Below are positions 19,286 through 31,271 of a stretch of DNA of 64,000 nucleotides, one piece after another; positions within the stretch are counted from its first letter, which is position 1; each line of letters begins with the position of its first letter. Made by a program: the position numbers and the translations under genes. The notes beneath the pieces are model-generated. The model was not told the DNA's origin. It saw nothing but the letters and a program-made list of their open reading frames with translations, and made no database searches. The DNA is from Dactylonectria macrodidyma. Lineage: Eukaryota; Ascomycota; Sordariomycetes; Hypocreales; Nectriaceae. The stretch covers positions 310,001-374,000 of the forward strand of contig JAGMUV010000037.1 in NCBI GenBank assembly GCA_020744425.1, given 5' to 3'.

Positions 19286-20822
19286 TACGGAGGAATCCTT
19301 CAAAAGTTCTCGGCCGCCAAGGCGCTAGCAGCAGCCACAAAAAAGCAAGGAAACCGGGTCTAAACCCCGCACAAGCAAATTACCTAGGGAGGGATTTTCT
19401 TCAACTTTCTCTTCAATTTCTGGCCTTCCTAGCTATGGCTCCTAATACAGATATCGCAACTCGTGCCTTTGTAGTTTCCCTTAAGGCTCCTTGCAGCGGG
19501 AAGACTACTGCTGAGGTAGTTGCTATTACAGGGCTTTCAAAGAGTACTATCAATGATATCTATGGACGAGCAATTGCCCGAGGGTTTGACCCTAACCGAC
19601 GACCTCTTATTATTCGAAATTGCTACCTTCAAGATGCCCCCCGTAGCGGCCGACCGACTAAGCGTACAGAAGAGGCAAAAGAAGCAGTAATCGCGAAGGT
19701 ACGCCGCGATCGATACGGCAGGGAAAAATCGTGTGCTGATATTGCTGGGGAGCTCAGTTTAAAAGGGCTCAATTTATCAGCTACCACTGTCTGGAGGATT
19801 CTCAAGACAGCGGGCTTCCGCAAGACCAAGCCGACGAGGAAGCCTGGATTGACGAAGAAGATGAGGCAGGAACGCCTTAACTGGTGTATTGCTCATAAGG
19901 ACTGGACTCTTGAGGATTGGAAGAGAGTTATCTGGTCAGACGAAACGTCTATTATCTTGCTGCATCGCCGAGGGGGCTATCGTGTATGGCGACGGGCTGA
20001 CGAGCGCTTCTTACGAAGCTGTATTCGCGAGAGATGGAAAGGAGCATCGGAGTTTATGTTCTGGGGCTGTTTTTCTTATGATAAGAAAGGCCCTTGCTAC
20101 TGTTGGGGCCCTGAGACTGCTACTGAGAGGAAGGAAGCTAAAGAGAAAATTGACGCTCTGAATGAAGAGCTTGAACCTCTTTGCCGGGAAGAGTGGGAGC
20201 TAAATACAGGGCTCAGAAGACTGAACTTACGACAGCTGCCCGGAAAGAAGCCTATTTGGAAGTGGAAGAAAGAGACGGGCAAGCTAACAAGAGGAATGGG
20301 AAAAGGGATTGACTGGTGGCGATATCAGAAGACGATTCTCATCCCTCTTATGATTCCTTTTGCTAAGGAATGTATGAAGACCCGGCCCGAGACTGTTGTC
20401 CAAGAAGATAAGGCTCCTGCACACGCTCATCATGCCCAACAGCGTATTTACGACCTACATGCAGTCCGGAGGCTTCTTTGGTGTGGGAATTCTCCAGACC
20501 TTAATGCAATTGAGCCTTGCTGGCCGTATTTAAAGAGATTGACTACGAAGAAAGGGGCTCCAAAGACTCGGGCAGAGGCTGTACGGGCTTGGAAGGCAGG
20601 TTGGAAGGAGCTCCCGCAAGAGAAGATACAAGCCTGGATTGAAAGAATCCCAACACATATACAGAAAATCATCAAGCTAGAAGGAGGAAATGAGTATAAG
20701 GAAGGCAGAGAATAGCTTCATAGTAATTTGTATACGTACTTCCTCTTCTATTCCCCTCTAGCTTCTTCCGGACTAGTATGGATTTTTAGCATGGCCGGGA
20801 ACTTTTGAAGGCGACATCTGTA
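19286..20822 (+). mobile_element. Tc1/mariner-superfamily element, complete
   Basis: Imperfect terminal inverted repeats share CCTTCAAAAGTTC and CGGCC (left 19286-19315; right about 20793-20822), with TA at both borders. A single intact transposase gene occupies the interior. About 1.54 kb. Confidence 0.8.
19435..20715 (+). CDS. Tc1/mariner-superfamily transposase, 426 aa
   Basis: Uninterrupted frame. An N-terminal helix-turn-helix (AEVVAITGLSKSTINDIYGR) and a second DNA-binding segment (GLNLSATTVWRILKTAGFRK) precede the DDE catalytic domain: VIWSDETSI, VVQEDKAPAHAHH and GNSPDLNAIEPCW. The stretch between the first and second acidic residues is expanded by a Lys/Glu-rich insertion (about residues 230-300), giving a longer protein than the usual 340-360 aa. 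It belongs to a different subfamily from the transposases at 10810 and 42417. No disabling mutation seen. Confidence 0.88.
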   Translation: MAPNTDIATRAFVVSLKAPCSGKTTAEVVAITGLSKSTINDIYGRAIARGFDPNRRPLIIRNCYLQDAPRSGRPTKRTEEAKEAVIAKVRRDRYGREKSCADIAGELSLKGLNLSATTVWRILKTAGFRKTKPTRKPGLTKKMRQERLNWCIAHKDWTLEDWKRVIWSDETSIILLHRRGGYRVWRRADERFLRSCIRERWKGASEFMFWGCFSYDKKGPCYCWGPETATERKEAKEKIDALNEELEPLCREEWELNTGLRRLNLRQLPGKKPIWKWKKETGKLTRGMGKGIDWWRYQKTILIPLMIPFAKECMKTRPETVVQEDKAPAHAHHAQQRIYDLHAVRRLLWCGNSPDLNAIEPCWPYLKRLTTKKGAPKTRAEAVRAWKAGWKELPQEKIQAWIERIPTHIQKIIKLEGGNEYKEGRE

Positions 20823-22416
20823 AACACCTCCCAAAACAAGTCGGTTTAAGCATGCTTTATTTTTTAAGCTTAGCGCAGGAGGGGCGACAGCGCTCACACC
20901 TCCTTGCAACTTTGCATAATCAGCCCAACGCCAGTGGCGTCAGGCCATAGGCCAGCAAAAAAAAAAAAAACCCTACGCGCCTCGCATTCAGGCTTGTACT
21001 AATGATCGCACAGCCTACCTAAAGTAGCCATATTCTTACGCCTGCGTGTGATTGCGCAAGTTAGCAAGGGTGTTGGAGAAGGCTGACTGGTACATCTGGA
21101 ATGTGGCGGGTGAGGCTGAGAGGCCGGCGAGTGAATTATTGATCGGTGGACTTGCAACGGAATGCAGCGAGTCGTCTCCAGGCCTTAGATACCCCTATAC
21201 CCAGACGGGGACCTTTCAAAGGTCATGTTCTAGATGTTACACCAGTCCGATGTGCCAACCACTTGGCTCCCACCAAGCGGTGCAATCCGCAGACACTGGT
21301 ATTGTCCCGGATTTTGTTGACTTGATGGCTGTTTCAATAACGGCTTTGAACAGCCAGGCTTCGGCTGCTTCCGCGGATGCGTCTGCTGAATTGGTGTTAA
21401 TTAGGGGACGCCTCGCCGTTGCGGGACAGGGCTGACTGACCTTTCTTCCCACACTCACTGCGTTTGACTTTATTAGCCTGCCGCGCTGTGAAGCTGAGCC
21501 AACGGTAGTCTGGCGGTAAGGATCAAGGCTCCACATAGTCAAGAGACGCTTCCCCGGTGAGAGCCAACAACTGATCCAACTCCACGAAGAAGGGGAAAGG
21601 AGGGGGCGTCAAGATCGCAATAGAATTGGAGGCCATAATAAAACAGAAATTTGCTGTTAAAATGACGGAACGGTTGGGGGTACCTATCGCATAAATAGAG
21701 AACAACATGGCTGCCCCCCTTGGGATCACCTACAGGATTCACTGATCCTTGCTAGTGTATCGTGATAGAGAGTCATCGAGACGTAGTCTTGCGGCATTTA
21801 TCAAGGTCAATATCCTCTGTTATCGTGTTCCACCGGCCCATGTTGGGTATATCATTAGGCACCAGTAATCCTCGACCATGAAAACCTGGTGCAGGACCTG
21901 CCTAACCCAAACGCTCAGGCTCGTTGAGCTGAGCCGGTCTGTGGGGCTGCCAGTCGACCAGGTCAGAAGGGGTGGGGCTATATTCCGGTTTCATTGGAGA
22001 GGAAAGCCTCACGAGGACCTACCCTTGCATTCCTGGCGTGCCAGGCGAACGACGCCTCTATCACAAAATCCGACGTTCCGCATGTCTAGGTGCATGCACA
22101 TAGTAGGAGCTGAACGAGCCGAGGACGACGCCGCAAACGCCTCCTCGCAGGTCGAGGTGTTCTAGATCGAGGTGGCATGTCCTGGCTGAGAAATCATGGT
22201 ACATGATTGGCCATGTCTTGTCACCCAGCCTCCAGGGCAGCTCGATAGCCCTGAGGCTGAGAAGGCCATGTTGAAATAGGCTTACTGCGACGGTTGCTCC
22301 AAACTCGGTACTTGGGCATAAATACTTGAGTACTCAATGCCACACCCGGGCCTCTCCCCAGTTTTTCACCCTCACTCCATCATCTGCCAGGCTCTATCAA
22401 CTGACTGCTTCCAACC
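20823..22416. other. 1.6 kb with no supported gene
   Basis: Contains a 14-base A run near 20958 and short frames without recognisable domains, several of which lack an ATG. The last 300 bases probably hold the promoter of the secreted-protein gene at 22417. Nothing else identified. Confidence 0.4.
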
Positions 22417-23333
22417 ATGATTCCGTCACGCCCATTATGTTTAATCTTCTTCGGCCTTCCTTTCGTGCTTGCTGCACCTGACGACCCGCAATCCATCTCA
22501 AGCGAAAAAGTGTACACCTCCCTGCGGCGTTGTGCCAAAGACTGCTTTTGGGGGTGGAATGGGGGACCCGTTGACCACATTGGAAATGTAAATGGTTGCG
22601 ATTATGAGCAGGGGGAATTTGCGGCCATGAACAAATGCTACTGCCGTACCGATCTTCAAAGTCTCGGCCAACGCTACCTGACAACGTGCGTGAGCTCTGG
22701 CTGCGATACGATTGGTGGCTACACAAATGATCTCTCAACCGCTGCGAGCCTGTATGAGAACTACTGCTTGAGCCAAGGCTTTACCGCGGTAGATCCAGCT
22801 ACGGTTTCTGCTGAGACGACGACCGACAAGCCCAGCGCCACACTTGCGAGCGACGAACCGATCACGGCACCAGGAGACTCGTATGTCATGACAGCCACCG
22901 AAACTGTCGTCAGTACCATGCCAGCCGACTCCAGTTCAACCCTCACCACACAGAGTAAGTCATTGGTATCGCTTACATCTGCTCTAGTAAGTCTTCTGAT
23001 CCGCCACGAGGGAGTGATGGTCTAACTAGGCAAACGAAAGGCGATTCTACTAGCAGCTCTCTGCTGAACTGGGCCTCGTCGAGTACCAGCTTCACGTCTG
23101 AAATCCCGTCCTCGAGCCAAACATCAGCGGTAGCTACGACGACATCAGCTACGTCACAAGGGGGAGATCAAGGGGGAGATAGAAAATCTCTGTCAAGGTC
23201 TGCAGAGATTGCGACTATTATTGGTGTTATAATTGCTGTAATAACTATTGTTGTGATGGTGGTGTTTGGATTAAACCAATGGAAAAAGAAGCATGAGAGA
23301 AGACATAGTGATGGAGCCGTCTTGGAGGATTGA
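22417..23333 (+). CDS. Secreted 8-Cys, Ser/Thr-rich single-pass membrane protein, 276 aa
   Basis: Exon 1 22417-22954, intron 22955-23040 (86 bp, GTAAGT, branch CTAAC, acceptor AAAG), exon 2 23041-23333; phase 1 join gives TTQSDSTSS. Signal peptide residues 1-20 (PLCLIFFGLPFVLA). The extracellular domain has eight Cys in the order CAKDC, GC, CYC, TTC, GC, NYC, resembling fungal CFEM-like/8-Cys surface modules. A Ser/Thr-rich stalk follows (about 120-235), then one hydrophobic helix (ATIIGVIIAVITIVVMVVFG) and a short basic tail (NQWKKKHERRH). Likely a cell-surface protein facing the wall; ligand unknown. Starts at the first ATG, preceded by CCAACC. The first MITE begins 28 bp past the stop. Confidence 0.8.
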
Positions 23334-23360
23334 AGGTATAATGTGGAGGTAATTGTTGTA

Positions 23361-23918
23361 GAGTAGTGCTATTCGGGCTGTATGATATTGCTATCCGGGC
23401 TGTATTAATCACATGACCACGTAATTTTTCAACTGCATTCAGCCAATGCTTCCCATCACACCAAAATTACAGTGTCAGTAGGAGGATATGAATAATGTCA
23501 AGCAGTTCAATTGAAATCTACCAGCCCGCGGGCCCGGCTACGGCCAAATCGTTGAAAAAATGCATTTCCGTCGGTCTGACTAATGTTCCGGCTGATTGGC
23601 GTGTCAATTGAAGCTATCGCGACCGTGCAATTGAGGGCATTGCAGCCGCGAGGGTGGTGTTGTAAGGCAGCCGCGACTGCGTAATTGAAGCTATCGCGAT
23701 ACCTTCAATTGCAAGGAATAGGGTGATGTTACAAGGTCTGGAATGATAGAAATTGCTCCCCGGTATGCCAGAGTTGTAAGCGAGGGTGGTCACGTGGGCA
23801 CAGGCCTTTCCCGATATGGCTAGACTAATCAGGTTATGTAATAGATTTCCTCTTTAGGCAAGCGGATTTTTCAACACAGCCCGGATAGCAATATCATACA
23901 GCCCGAATAGCACTACTC
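23361..23918. mobile_element. hAT-type MITE 1, 558 bp, TSD TTGTTGTA
   Basis: Inverted ends of about 45 bp begin GAGTAGTGCTATTCGGGC and contain GCTATCCGGGCTGT. Perfect 8 bp duplications TTGTTGTA flank it (23353-23360 and 23919-23926), as made by hAT transposases. No coding capacity. Internal sequence has repeated CTATCGCGA and AATTGA motifs. Confidence 0.88.
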
Positions 23919-24136
23919 TTGTTGTATACCATCCCCCACCACTTAAAGAATCACACCACTTAAAGCATAGCACAAAAAATCATCGCCCCATACAAAATCC
24001 AATATTTGATCCACGCAGAAACCAACCACCTCGCCCATTAAAAATGATGCCACTCGGGTACTTTACAGTAATAATATGAGCAGTCACTTTGTGCAGCTAA
24101 ACCTCGCAAGTTTAGATGCATTAACCATATTAGGAA

Positions 24137-24802
24137 GAGTTTTGCTATCCGGGCTGTGTCCACTGGCTATCCGGGCTGTGTCCCACTTCTCCGACCAATC
24201 AGACAACAGAGATTCTTGCAAGCCACCACGGGCCACCAACGCCACAGCGCCAGCCACCGCTTACGTAAAGTTGGCGCTAAAAGTGCGGCACCCGTATCAA
24301 AATGGTACGGCACCCCTATCAATTGCCTTCAATAGATCTATCAACTCTGTCTAATCTACTGCTTCTGATTGGCCCAATTGATCGGAGCCAGAGTCACACC
24401 GGCGCCGACGAAGACGGAGCAGCAGCACGGCGTTACGTCGGATCACGGCGAAGCCGTTGGGCCGGGCGAAGGCTTGGAGGTGAGCCATTAGATCATCGAC
24501 AGTCGCGGCAGGGCGGCCATCAATTCCTCCGTTGGGCGGGTTCGCGATCTCGGGAAATTGCTGCTGCTGCTGCTGCTCTTCAGCAGCGTCAGGCTCTTCG
24601 ATCGGCGCCTCGTGGTTGGCAGCGGCGGCGGCGGTGGTGGTGGTGTTGGTGAAAGGTGGAGGTCAAAGAGTGGCAGTGGAAGTGCTAGAATTGAAATGTA
24701 CGATTACGTAAAATCTCCCCCCAGAATCTCTGTTGTCTGATTGGTCGGAGAAGTGGGACACAGCCCGGATAGCCAGTGGACACAGCCCGGATAGCAAAAC
24801 TC
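24137..24802. mobile_element. hAT-type MITE 2, 666 bp, TSD ATTAGGAA
   Basis: About 80 bp inverted ends, essentially perfect by eye, begin GAGTTTTGCTATCCGGGC and hold two GCTATCCGGGCTGTGTCC units. Perfect 8 bp duplications ATTAGGAA flank it (24129-24136 and 24803-24810). Related to MITE 1 by the GAGT start and the GCTATCCGGGCTGT core. Interior includes a CTG-repeat stretch near 24560; short frames there are not genes. Confidence 0.9.
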
Positions 24803-25084
24803 ATTAGGAAATGTAACGCTCAACCCATGAATTGGACTATTCCACAATAGGAAATGTAACGCTGCACCAGTTGTCAACTTCAACATCAAAACCGCGATAG
24901 CAATATCGATTTAATAATAATAAAACTTCTTATTTTATGTTCTTTAGACAATAAAGTATATATTAAAACTACATTTGGCCATAAAAATTGGTGGTGGCCT
25001 TGAAAACCTAGATGCAGTTTTCCCACTGGATTTTACTACTCTTGGCGAAGCCTGAGCGCTATAGCAAAAGTCTCCGGGCCTTGC

Positions 25085-28000
25085 CTACAATGGCATCGCC
25101 TTGATGGCAAGCTTTCCCTGCGTCTTGTTGTTTGCCGCGCTGCTGATCGCCTTGGCCGCTGTAGAAGAGCTGCTAGCCTTGCGGCCGGTGCCGGTGCTCT
25201 TCCGCTTCGTCGCTCCACCTCTTGAGTTCTTACCGGTCCATTTCATGTTCCCCGAATATCGCTTCTTACCTCCACCACTCATGTCGTACGTCCTCGGCTG
25301 GCTTTCAGTTGACTGACTGCCAAGGTTCTTAAGTCCGATGTACCAGGACTGAATATCGGCGTGCGGGTTGGCGTTGAAGTAGGGAGAATCCTCTCCATCG
25401 TCGTCCTCGTAGGCATCCTCATCCATCTCGACGTCTGAACTTATCAGATCCACAATCTCCTGGTCATTACCCCCAAAGCCGTTGGGATCCATCGTCTCAC
25501 GGTACCCGCTGTAGTATCTTTGCAAAATGCGGAGGATCTTTGGTCCATGATCCTTGACTTTGTCAGGTTGGATGCCGGGAATCTTGGCCATCTTGGCAAG
25601 AGAAGTTGTCCACCGTATGGCCATAAGTTGAAACTCCTGCTCGGTGAACAGTGGCTTTCTGAAACCTTTCTGGTTTCGGATTTGCTCCTCTGCTACCTTG
25701 GCTTCCCGGACGAAACCGTCGACAATATCCTGGTGTATTTCATCTACGTCCCCTAGCTCGGTATTGATCGATATCGGAGGCTCAGGGGTTCGCGAGGGCG
25801 ACTTCGGTCGTCGGTCGTCGGGCGGCTCTTCATCCGCATTATCGTCCACAAAAAACTCATCATTCACATAGCGGTTCGCAGTCATGGCGCCATTCTCATC
25901 GTCGCTTTCCATGCTACGTGATTTCTTGCTTCGCCGCCCAACGGGGAAAGATAAGTACGTTAAGGGCATGGCGGTCATTCCCTGATCCTTCGACTTCCTG
26001 CTGGCTTTCTTCGACCGGGACTTGGCTGGCTTGTTAGTCGCGCCCTCTTCCGGTACTTGAATCGATAACATGAGCTTCCGCTGCCCTGAGAGAAACGAGC
26101 GGTATGTCGATCCGAGTTTCAGGTACTGAATTGCCATGCCGTGATTTCCGACTTGGTTGTTCTCGTGAAATGCCTTCTCGGCTAATAGTTTGTCGATTAC
26201 TCGAACAAGCTCATGCTTCTTAAGGCTCTTTGCCATTCCATACCAGTCGTCTGAGAGATGTGCTTTGTAGGGGAGGTACTTCTTCCCCATGAGCATGTTG
26301 GCGCATTGCACTGCTGTAATCTGCCTCTGCGCCTGAACAACTCGGATGGCAGCAACGGCGTATTCGGAAAAGTCTTGTTGCTCAAAGGTCAAACCAGCTT
26401 TGCAATTGTCGCAAGTCTTGCGACAGTGTGCCGCACTGAAGTCCTCGCCAAAATAGCGAAGGATTTCAGCCCGTCGGCAATCAGACTTATTGTCGCAAAA
26501 TGCTGTGACACGGTTGAGCATAGACATCTGCCGCTCCTTTTGCTCATTGTTGCCGTCACCATCAGCGATCAGCTTCTTCAGGATCCTTATGTCCTGCTTG
26601 CCATAGAAAAGAATGCAGTCGGAAGGATCTCCGTCTCTGCCTGCGCGACCCGTCTCCTGATAGTATCCTTCCAAGCTTTTTGGAAGCCCATGGTGTATGA
26701 CAAACCTCACGTCCGACTTATCTATGCCCATACCGAACGCAATTGTTGCAACAAACAATCTTGACCTGGCCCTGTTGCCAGGCAGTTTGCACCTCGACCT
26801 TCTCCTGGGGATCGACGCCTGCGTGGTAATGCCTAGCAATAATGCCTTGGTCCGAAAGACTCTTCGCAACCTTTTCTGCGTTTTTTCGTGAGACCGTGTA
26901 GACAATGCCACTCTGATTCGCATAATTGGACTTGATCAGCGAGGCGATCTCGTCCATACACTTGGCGTTGGTTGTCTTTCCGCGAACCTCGTAGTACAGA
27001 TTTGGGCGATTGAAGCTCTGTGAGAACGTTTGGCATTTGTCCATTCCGAGATTGTGCCTGATGTCGACGATGACGTTCTGCGTCGCGGTGGCTGTGAGAG
27101 CCATGACCGGCACTCCAGGATATCTCTGGCGGACTTGGCCCAGAGTCTTGTAGTCTGGCCGGAAATCATGGCCCCATTGACTGACGCAGTGAGCCTCATC
27201 AATGACGATGCGTGCAAGTTTGCCTTTGTGATGCAAGATTCGCATCCCATTGTTGAAGGCAGTGCTCTTGCTCACCATCTCGGGGGTAACATACAGGAGC
27301 TCAATGTAGTCCTCTGGGCTTCTCTCGTCGAAAGCAGTCATCACCTGCCTCTTGTATTCGGCAGAGCACTCGCCATTGAATGCAACAGCTTGAATGCCCA
27401 GAACTTTCATGTGATCGACCTGATCTTGCATCAAACTGAGCAAGGGCGACACCACAATGGTGACACCCTGAGTCTTGCCAGTCTTGATAACAGCCGGTAA
27501 TTGATAGCACAGAGATTTGCCGCCACCCGTTGGCATAAGAACGAAGGCATCTTTACCCTCCAGTGTGGCATTCATAGCCTCGAGCTGATTATGGCGGAAT
27601 CCTTTCATTCTGAACCGGTCTTTGAGCGTCCTTTGAACTTCAGGTGACCACGGGTGCTTCATCAGCTCGGCAGGGATTGACGCTGGCACCACTGAGGGCA
27701 ATGGTTTCTTTGACGAGGCTCGAGAATTTGCAGCAGGTCCAGCGTTATCAGATGTCTCCGAGAAGACTTTTCTAAAAGCTTGCGAGACGGGAGCGTGGGA
27801 TTGACGGGTCTCATAATTCTGTGCAAAAGCAAGCATCTCCTCGTCGTCGCTGAAGTCAGTAAATTCATCGCCGGGGCGATGATGTGCCACTTGAGACGCC
27901 TTTGGATTGCCCAGTACTAAGTTGTTTGCAGGATTGAGCACTAGCTGGAGTTGAAGTTCATCCAGATCAGAGGAGCCGCCATCACCAGCATCATACTCTG

Positions 28001-30194
28001 CATCCGCAGGCATGGGACCCACCATTGAGGGCCTCGTTGTCGGCCTTGACTGGCAAAGTGCATTTGAGGGTTTCGCGGTGTCTCTTGGGAAAGGATGAGC
28101 TGAAACAGCGTCGTCCTCCTCAGCGAGAACACTCATCCCTTGAGTGGCCTCAAACCTCGATGCTGGCGGGTACTGATGCTTCTGAGAAGCTTTGGGCAGC
28201 TGAGTTTCATGAACCACTCGCGTACCCATCTCGCTTGCTGGTGTGGCAACTTTCGACGCCATGGACATGTTGACACTGCTTTGAAACATTGGCTGAGTGC
28301 CCATCACAACGACTGGTGCAGGACGGGGGCCAGAGGTTGGTTCCTGGAAAGTCCCAACGAAGCCAGCTACATCTAGCCCAGTACCATCGATTGTTTTGAG
28401 AAGGGTCTGTTCCACCTCCTGGATCTCATCAGTGAGGTCATCAAGTCGAACTTCGTCCTCATCCGTGTCAAGGCCTTGGGCGTAGGCTTGAGCAATGACT
28501 TGGGCAAGCTCTTCGCGTTTCCCACAAAGCGCCCTGTACTCATCCGCTGGGGCAGCGAGTTCTTTGATGGCCTTCTGTTGTCGTAATAATCGCTCCTTTT
28601 CTGACTTGACCTCACTTCGCTTTTCCTTCGGCCAGCGCTCGTTAATCGCTCTTATGAAGTTCTTCTCGTTTTGCTGAATGAGCTTGTCTATGAACTCACT
28701 CCATTTGATCCGGGTCGATGGTTCAGAACTCAACTGATTCAGAAGAATCGGTGCCCGACCTGATTGGGGAGGGGCTTTACGAGAAGGTCCATTGAACGAG
28801 CCTTCAGGGGGTGCCTTGGTGGTCTGCTCGCTGCTTGTCGCGATGACGTGCACTCTGGGAGCGCCCGTTCCAGGGAATGTGTGGTGTTGTGAGGGCGAAG
28901 CAAAGTCTACCTGGACTGCAGGCACGGGTGTCGGCGCTGTATGCGTACCAATTTGTGCTAGTTTGTTCGTGGAGGCTTTCAAGATAGCGATCGAGCTATT
29001 GTGGGAAGAGGGCGTCAGAAACTCTTCGTCGGAGTCAGGAATGAACTGCCCATCCCTGCCATCGTCCATTCGAGGGAGCGATCTGGTCTGATGGGTGGTA
29101 TCGGAACCTTCAGAACTAACAGGAGACTCTTTCAAAGGGCTTGTTGCTCTCTTCGAGGAAGGTTCAGTGTCGAGGGTGGGTAACGTTTTCCGAGGGGACT
29201 GTCCACGGGCAGGCTGATTGCCCACACTTCTTGAAGGCGATAGTACGACGTCTTGGTCCTCCTCGCTGACGGGTGGAATCTCGATTGACGTAGGGTTCTT
29301 GAAGCAATCGCGGGTTTGGCGTATTTGATTGCTGCGGGACCCATCTCCTCGAGGTGTTCCGGATCGATTCCCAGGGCTCGGGGTGAGAGGGTAGGTACCA
29401 AGAACTTCGTAGACGTCTGGGAAATCGTCCAGGTCGCTGAATTCTTCCTTGCTGATTTCATTGCTCTTCCTCTTTCTACCGCTCGAGGCAACTGGCTTTA
29501 GTCGAGATGCGTAATCTTCGCGCCAGAGTTTTGCATCGCTGCCGAACGATAGCGAGTCTGAGGACGCAAAGGTGCCGTCGGTAAGATCTATATACTCCAG
29601 GCCGTCGGCGTTGAGGTCGGGGAAATCGGGGCTGCTCGTACAAAGCGGTCGGACCGGGGCCGGAGCCGGAGTCTTCTTCGGTGGTGGACCATGTGTCTTA
29701 CTAGGCTCCGGACTACGTGTACCTAGAAACACCCAGTTAGCTTGAATCGTCTCTACAGCACCCATGTACTAACTGAAGTTGGTGCGCCTGGCAGGAGTAT
29801 CTTGTCGGATCGCGCGATTAGGGGTGATGGAGGGAGTGAGGAGCTGCTGGGGCATTGAAACAAGACTGGGCTTCCTGGATTTTGAACTCGACGTGAGGCG
29901 GGCCATGGCGTCGTCGTCCAATATCACTTGGTCCGTATCTCGAAACCTTGCGTCAAGCTCGCCCGGTCCATAGGATGTAGTCGACACGGCGTCGTTTAAG
30001 TGTGTTTCGTCGTCAAGTCGATTGGACAGTTCAGATTGAAAGCTTCGACGTTCCTGAGAGTCTGGATGTTGTGATTGGGACAACCCAGTTTGGGAGGCAT
30101 CATTGCAACGCGGAAAAGGTGGTGTTGCAGGCTTGAAGCGGGCTTGGTCGTTCAACAGCCAGAAGAGGTGCTCTGCAAGGTTGTTGCGAGTCAT
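25085..30194 (-). CDS. RecQ helicase (QDE-3/Sgs1/BLM type), frameshifted
   Basis: Exon 1 30194-29774 (starts [14 protein letters not shown]), 51 bp intron 29723-29773 (GTTAGT, branch GCTAAC, CTAG), exon 2 from 29722. A long disordered N-terminus precedes the SF2 helicase: Walker [19 protein letters not shown] in [19 protein letters not shown], and motif [18 protein letters not shown] zinc Cys follow ([18 protein letters not shown]), then an HRDC-like segment ([13 protein letters not shown]) and a basic tail. The frame breaks at 26753-26755: an extra base turns [14 protein letters not shown] into a stop, splitting the gene after motif V. All else is open. The enzyme unwinds recombination intermediates; Neurospora QDE-3 also acts in quelling. 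The upstream in-frame GTG at 30233 is not a likely start. Confidence 0.88.
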
Positions 30195-30472
30195 AAAAGC
30201 CGACACGTCAATGTCGGAGCGTCTTTCAGCCACTTTTTGGGAAACATCGAATTATTCGAACTTCCTTCGTTTAGGGTCGGAGCATTGAGATTGGAGTCTG
30301 CTTGTTCTCGCCACCCAGGCGGCCATCCGTTGCTGCCCCACGCGTCACGCGTCAGTTAGTCAGTGGAGCGAGAACACGTGATTTGCCCTTTGGCCAGTAA
30401 AGAGTGGAATAAATCAGCGAATGACTTGCCTCAGCAAGCTCAGGCCATTTTTGTCATGCCTAAGGCACCAAA

Positions 30473-30850
30473 TTACGCTATACCTAACCGGTAAGGTTCT
30501 CGACCAAATGGCTGAGTGCCGTGTCCAGATTTTTGGATATCAGTGGTTATCATGGGGGGTCGGCTTGGACCTAGGTCCATCGGCTCGAAGTTGAAGCCGC
30601 GGTCCCGGAGCCGGCTTTCTATTGGCCGGCAGGTGTTATCGGCAGGTTGCTCTCGGCGGCTCCTATCAATACGAATGAAGCTATCGTCATCATATATGTT
30701 GACTGCCTGGCTTGAGGGCAGTTGAGAATCCATGAGAATGCAGAAAATAAGTAATGTAAAATTGGCTGTTGTTGATTTTGAAACGCGCTTGAGTTCACTC
30801 TTACGTACCCTGGCTGTTGCAGGGTCATGTGGGGATGGTTAAAGGGGTGG
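30473..30850 (-). pseudogene. piggyBac N-terminal fragment
   Basis: Frame 30733-30473 starts MDSQLPSSQAVNIYDDDSFI and continues with RGFNFEPMDL, paralleling the piggyBac protein at 16779 (QALNAYDDKSFIK, RGTQFEPFNV). The upstream leader contains CCCCACATGACCCTGC, also like that element's leader. Homology stops after about 60 residues. A 5' remnant of a second piggyBac lineage. Confidence 0.72.
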
Positions 30851-31271
30851 AGCTCACCGCAGTCAAGGGGAGAGGGTCCGTGTGCGCGGTGGATAAAAAC
30901 AGCGCATACGAAGCCTCACATTGTGAGGAAAACAAGGCTCTTTGTTACTATTCATGATGTGCGCTCATTGGTCCGTTTCTATCACGAGCTGATAGAGGTG
31001 GTTTTTCGGGTTTGCAACAGTGACCCCTATGCTGCCGTACTGGAGAGTAGCTTCACCTACTTCGCCATGGGGAGCGAGAGCAGGAGAGTGAGCATGAGCG
31101 GCGGCACGACCATACTCAACAGCGACACTGTAGCGCGCAGCTCCTGTGCTGCACGCTGAGCAGCAGAGCGCCTGCCATCGCCGGGATCTTGATTTGTATC
31201 GTCAATCTGCCGATTTAGTTCCTCTGCGTCGAGCAGAGAGCATCCCTTGACCAGCCCATCCTGTCGCCATC
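30851..31271. other. Upstream region of TAF7, no other gene supported
   Basis: A 110-codon plus-strand frame here has no recognisable domain. The segment next to 31272 is the expected promoter and leader of TAF7. Confidence 0.4.

Noticed and set aside
26740..26770. An intron explaining the RecQ frame change
   Set aside because: The conserved motif sequence is continuous on both sides with only one extra base; no room for an intron.
30827..31159. 110-codon frame upstream of TAF7
   Set aside because: No domain and overlaps the piggyBac leader remnant and the TAF7 promoter region.
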